Below, in pieces: positions 61,536 to 64,000 of a stretch of 64,000 nucleotides of DNA. A program made the translations under genes and the position numbers. The notes under the pieces were generated by a model. The model saw only the letters and a list, made by a program, of their open reading frames with translations. It ran no database searches and was not told the DNA's origin. Within the stretch, counting starts at the first letter, position 1. Each line of letters begins with the position of its first letter. Source of the DNA: Sporohalobacter salinus (GTDB lineage Bacteria > Bacillota > Halanaerobiia > Halobacteroidales > Acetohalobiaceae); contig NZ_JAFBEG010000004.1 in assembly GCF_016908635.1 (NCBI RefSeq), positions 1 to 64,000 of the forward strand. Direction: 5' to 3'.

Positions 61536-61973
61536 ATGGCTATATTATCGATTAGAACTATTGGAGATCCTGTTTTGCGAACTGAAACTAAACCTGTTGA
61601 TGAAATTACTGATCAGACAAAAAAATTAATCGAAAATATGAAGGATACCATGTATGATGCTTCAGGTGTTGGTTTGGCAGCACCACAGGTTGGTATTTCT
61701 AAACAGATTATTATTGTTGATGTTGGAGATGGTCCATTAACTTTGATTAATCCTGAAATTGTAGATAGTTCAGGGGCTGAAATAGATGAGGAAGGATGTT
61801 TGAGCATTCCAGGAGAAAATGGTAAAGTAGAACGAGCATCTAAAATTGTAGTTGAGGCTTTAAATAGTGATGGTGAGGAAGTAGAGATTGAAGCTGAAGG
61901 TTTATTAGCCAGAGCTTTACAACATGAAATTGATCATTTAGAGGGGACCTTATTTGTTGATAAAGTAAAATAG
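61536..61973 (+). CDS. def: Peptide deformylase
   Basis: A 145-residue deformylase that removes the N-formyl group from new proteins. The three motifs are present: GVGLAAPQVG, EGCLSIPG (metal Cys) and QHEIDHLEG (metal His pair and catalytic Glu). ATG 61536 follows AAGGAGGAG; an upstream in-frame start at 61512 would pull that site into the gene. Co-transcribed with fmt. Confidence 0.97.
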   Translation: MAILSIRTIGDPVLRTETKPVDEITDQTKKLIENMKDTMYDASGVGLAAPQVGISKQIIIVDVGDGPLTLINPEIVDSSGAEIDEEGCLSIPGENGKVERASKIVVEALNSDGEEVEIEAEGLLARALQHEIDHLEGTLFVDKVK

Positions 61974-62003
61974 TTATGGTAAATACAAAGGAGGATCTAG
62001 TTT

Positions 62004-62969
62004 ATGGATGTTATATTTATGGGAACTCCTGATTTTTCAGTACCGACACTTAAACGATTAATTGAAGAAGATTTTACTGATGTAATAGGAGTTGTTACCC
62101 AGCCGGACCGACCTAGAGGTAGGGGGCAGAAGATGCACCCATCTCCCGTTAAAGAAGAAGCCCTAAAAGAGGATTTAACCTTATTACAGCCTGAAGATAT
62201 TAATAACTCAGATTCAGTTACTAAACTAAAAGAATTAAATCCTGATGTAATTGTAGTTATTGCTTATGGTCAGATTTTGGATAAGGAGATCCTTGATTTA
62301 CCTAAATTAGGATGCATTAATGTTCATGCTTCATTATTGCCTAAGTATCGCGGTTCTGGCCCTCTACATCGAGTGATTATTAATGGAGAAGAAGAAACTG
62401 GAATTACTACAATGTATATGGAAGAAGGCTTAGATATTGGTGATATAATTTTAAAAGAAAAAGTTGAGATTACTTCTGAAGAGACTGTTGGTGAATTACA
62501 TGATAGATTAGCTGTTTTAGGAGCTGAGGTCTTGCTTGAAACTTTAGAGTTAATTAAGGCTGGAGAAGCTAATCGTATTTCGCAGGACGATAGAAAAGCT
62601 ACTTATGCCCAAAAGATTACTAAAGAAGAAGGGCGAATTGATTGGACAGCAAGTGCTCAAGAGATTAAAAACTTAATTCGAGGGATGAACCCTTGGCCAG
62701 GTGCTTATACTTTCTATAATGATAATAGACTTAAAGTCTGGAATAGTAGGATATATGATTCTAAAACAAAGCCCTCTGTAATCCCCGGGACAGTAGTTGA
62801 TATTGAAAATGAATCTGGTTTTATAGTTCAGAGTGGAGAAGGACAGCTATTGATTAGTGAAGTTCAGCCAGAGAATAAACAGCGAATGTCGGCTAATGAT
62901 TTTTTGCGGGGATATGATTTACAAGAGGGGACTTTATTAACTACGGACCAGGATCAGAATGGAGATTAA
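62004..62969 (+). CDS. fmt: Methionyl-tRNA formyltransferase
   Basis: A 321-residue Fmt that formylates initiator Met-tRNA. N-terminal formyltransferase domain (~1-190): FMGTPDFSVPTL, the catalytic N and H in INVHASLLPKYRGSGPLH, and the conserved EGLDIGDI. C-terminal domain (~205-315) has KEEGRIDW and NPWPGAYTF. Ribosome site AAAGGAGGA. Pairs functionally with def just upstream; its end region runs up to the DUF116 gene. Confidence 0.97.
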   Translation: MDVIFMGTPDFSVPTLKRLIEEDFTDVIGVVTQPDRPRGRGQKMHPSPVKEEALKEDLTLLQPEDINNSDSVTKLKELNPDVIVVIAYGQILDKEILDLPKLGCINVHASLLPKYRGSGPLHRVIINGEEETGITTMYMEEGLDIGDIILKEKVEITSEETVGELHDRLAVLGAEVLLETLELIKAGEANRISQDDRKATYAQKITKEEGRIDWTASAQEIKNLIRGMNPWPGAYTFYNDNRLKVWNSRIYDSKTKPSVIPGTVVDIENESGFIVQSGEGQLLISEVQPENKQRMSANDFLRGYDLQEGTLLTTDQDQNGD

Positions 62970-62970
62970 G

Positions 62971-63732
62971 ATGCAGCAAGATAAAGAGAATGCTAGAGAC
63001 CAAAAGCTATTTTTAAGTCTACTGGTATTATCAGTAATAATTCTGGGCATTATAGTAGGTAGTATCTGGTATTTAAATCTGACTAATTTTAATTATATTA
63101 GCCGAAGTATTCTATTGATTGTAGGAATAATAATTACTTTATTTAGTTTGGTTGTGGTTTTAGGAATAATAGGTATTTTGATCATTTTACAGAAGAAAAA
63201 AACTGTTTCCTTCTTTTATGTACCAATTAGAATTGTAATTTCTTATCTTTTTCCCTTAGTTATTTATTTAGGTAAGATATTGGGATTTGATAAATTAGAA
63301 ATCAAAAATTCTTTTATTGAGGTTAATAATCAATTAGTTAAGCCGGATAGATTAAAGGTTGCTCCGGAAAAGATATTAATGCTATTGCCACACTGTATTC
63401 AAAAAGCTGATTGTCAATATAGGATAACGAATGACCTTGATAACTGTCGCCGTTGTGGTCAATGTCAAGTTGATGATATTCTAAAGCTAAAGGAGAAATA
63501 TGGTTTTAAAGCAGTGGTAGCTACCGGTGGGACTTTAGCTCGGAGAAAAATTAAAGAAGTACAGCCGAAGGCTATTATTGCTGTAGCTTGCGAACGGGAT
63601 TTAACTAGTGGAATTCAGGATACTTATCCTCTGCCAGTGATTGGAGTGATTAATATTCGGCCGGAAGGACCTTGTATTAATACTTTAGTTAATATCGAAG
63701 AATTAGAAAAGGCTATTAATAAACTATTATAA
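62971..63732 (+). CDS. DUF116-family membrane protein
   Basis: A 253-residue protein with two N-terminal membrane segments (~15-40 and ~45-75) and a DUF116 cytoplasmic domain. The cysteine signature is in LPHCIQKADCQ and NCRRCGQCQVDD, then VACERDLTSG and RPEGPC; it may bind a metal or Fe-S centre. ATG 62971 follows GGAG by six bases; an in-frame ATG at 62959 would overlap fmt further. The gene is usual in the def-fmt neighbourhood of clostridia. Function is unknown. Confidence 0.85.
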   Translation: MQQDKENARDQKLFLSLLVLSVIILGIIVGSIWYLNLTNFNYISRSILLIVGIIITLFSLVVVLGIIGILIILQKKKTVSFFYVPIRIVISYLFPLVIYLGKILGFDKLEIKNSFIEVNNQLVKPDRLKVAPEKILMLLPHCIQKADCQYRITNDLDNCRRCGQCQVDDILKLKEKYGFKAVVATGGTLARRKIKEVQPKAIIAVACERDLTSGIQDTYPLPVIGVINIRPEGPCINTLVNIEELEKAINKLL

Positions 63733-63745
63733 AGGAGGGGTTAAT

Positions 63746-64000
63746 ATGTTTTTTCCATTTTTTGATCCGACGTTTTTTATTTTAATACCTGCTTTATTGA
63801 TTTCAATGTATGCTCAGTATAAAGTTAAGAGTACTTTCAATAAATATTTAAATGTAGCAGCTAGTAGAGGCTATACTGGAGCAGAAGTAGCGCGAGATAT
63901 TTTACAGCAGAAAGGAATTCGGAATGTAACAATAGAGAGAGCCCAGGAAAGCTTGAGTGATCATTATGATCCACGTAGTAAAACAGTTCGTTTATCACCA
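63746..64000 (+). CDS. YugP-type zinc metallopeptidase (partial, runs off the window)
   Basis: The first 85 codons of a neutral zinc metallopeptidase of the YugP family. The N-terminus is MFFPFFDPTFFILIPALLIS (membrane segment), then SRGYTGAEVARDILQQKGI and HYDPRSKTVRLS, which are the family hallmarks. The HExxH zinc site lies beyond the window. AAAGGAGGGG precedes the ATG. It follows the DUF116 gene by 13 bases, as in many clostridial genomes. Confidence 0.88.
   Translation, partial: MFFPFFDPTFFILIPALLISMYAQYKVKSTFNKYLNVAASRGYTGAEVARDILQQKGIRNVTIERAQESLSDHYDPRSKTVRLSP

Noticed and set aside
1-64000. tRNA, rRNA, insertion sequences, CRISPR arrays, prophage or integrase genes
   Set aside because: None was found on either strand; no transposase, integrase or array-like repeat pattern is visible.

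Overview
The window reads as a low-G+C, anaerobic, diderm, endospore-forming member of the Firmicutes. It most resembles the Halanaerobiales (Halobacteroidaceae), because sporulation genes (spoVS, spmA, spmB, a SleB-type hydrolase) sit beside outer-envelope genes (ExbB, ExbD, TonB, an SLH tether protein and a small outer-membrane barrel protein). This assignment is an inference from gene content; no rRNA or tRNA gene is present. Genes follow strong Shine-Dalgarno sites, and several promoters have near-consensus sigma-A boxes.

Layout. 1-4.6 kb: the end of an unknown gene, a type I secretion ABC exporter with its membrane-fusion partner, a YjfB-like protein and a small membrane protein. 4.6-7.8 kb: a MocR/PdxR regulator divergent from pdxS-pdxT (vitamin B6). 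8-17.3 kb: single genes (YbaK-type deacylase, CBS protein, GDPD, M14 carboxypeptidase lipoprotein, chemoreceptor, fabH, cinA, a membrane metallophosphoesterase). 17.3-17.63 kb: two decayed fragments on the minus strand (an M23 peptidase and probably the start of trpB). 18.0-23.5 kb: a gas vesicle cluster, gvpO-N-H-F-G-S-L-K-J-F/L on the plus strand, and the structural gene gvpA alone on the minus strand facing it. 23.6-26.9 kb: an outer-membrane barrel protein and a subtilisin-like lipoprotein with InlB-like repeats.

27-34.3 kb: recA under a LexA box, an Mre11-like nuclease gene followed by a Rad50-like ATPase split into three reading frames, then ribonuclease Y. 34-38 kb: ymdB, spoVS, spmAB and a PHP phosphoesterase. 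37.9-43.7 kb: exbB-exbD-tonB, a secreted cohesin-like protein, an SLH/coiled-coil tether, ndk and a cortex-lytic-type hydrolase. 43.8-50.5 kb: a histidine operon hisZGDBHAF-IE without hisC. 50.7-64 kb: the conserved yicC-remA-gmk-rpoZ-coaBC ... priA-def-fmt core, split by luxS, a TrpXYZ-type ABC transporter and metK under a SAM-I riboswitch. The last gene (YugP-type zinc peptidase) runs off the window.

The best candidates for something undescribed are three. The transporter between luxS and metK has a complete leader RNA: promoter, (T/G)AG-rich 5' part, a perfect 16-bp stem, and an antiterminator strand that competes with an intrinsic terminator. The Rad50-like protein is broken just after its zinc hook. 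The gas vesicle cluster belongs to a spore-former and has three GvpF/L paralogues, GvpO, a GvpH-like protein and an inverted, unusual gvpA.
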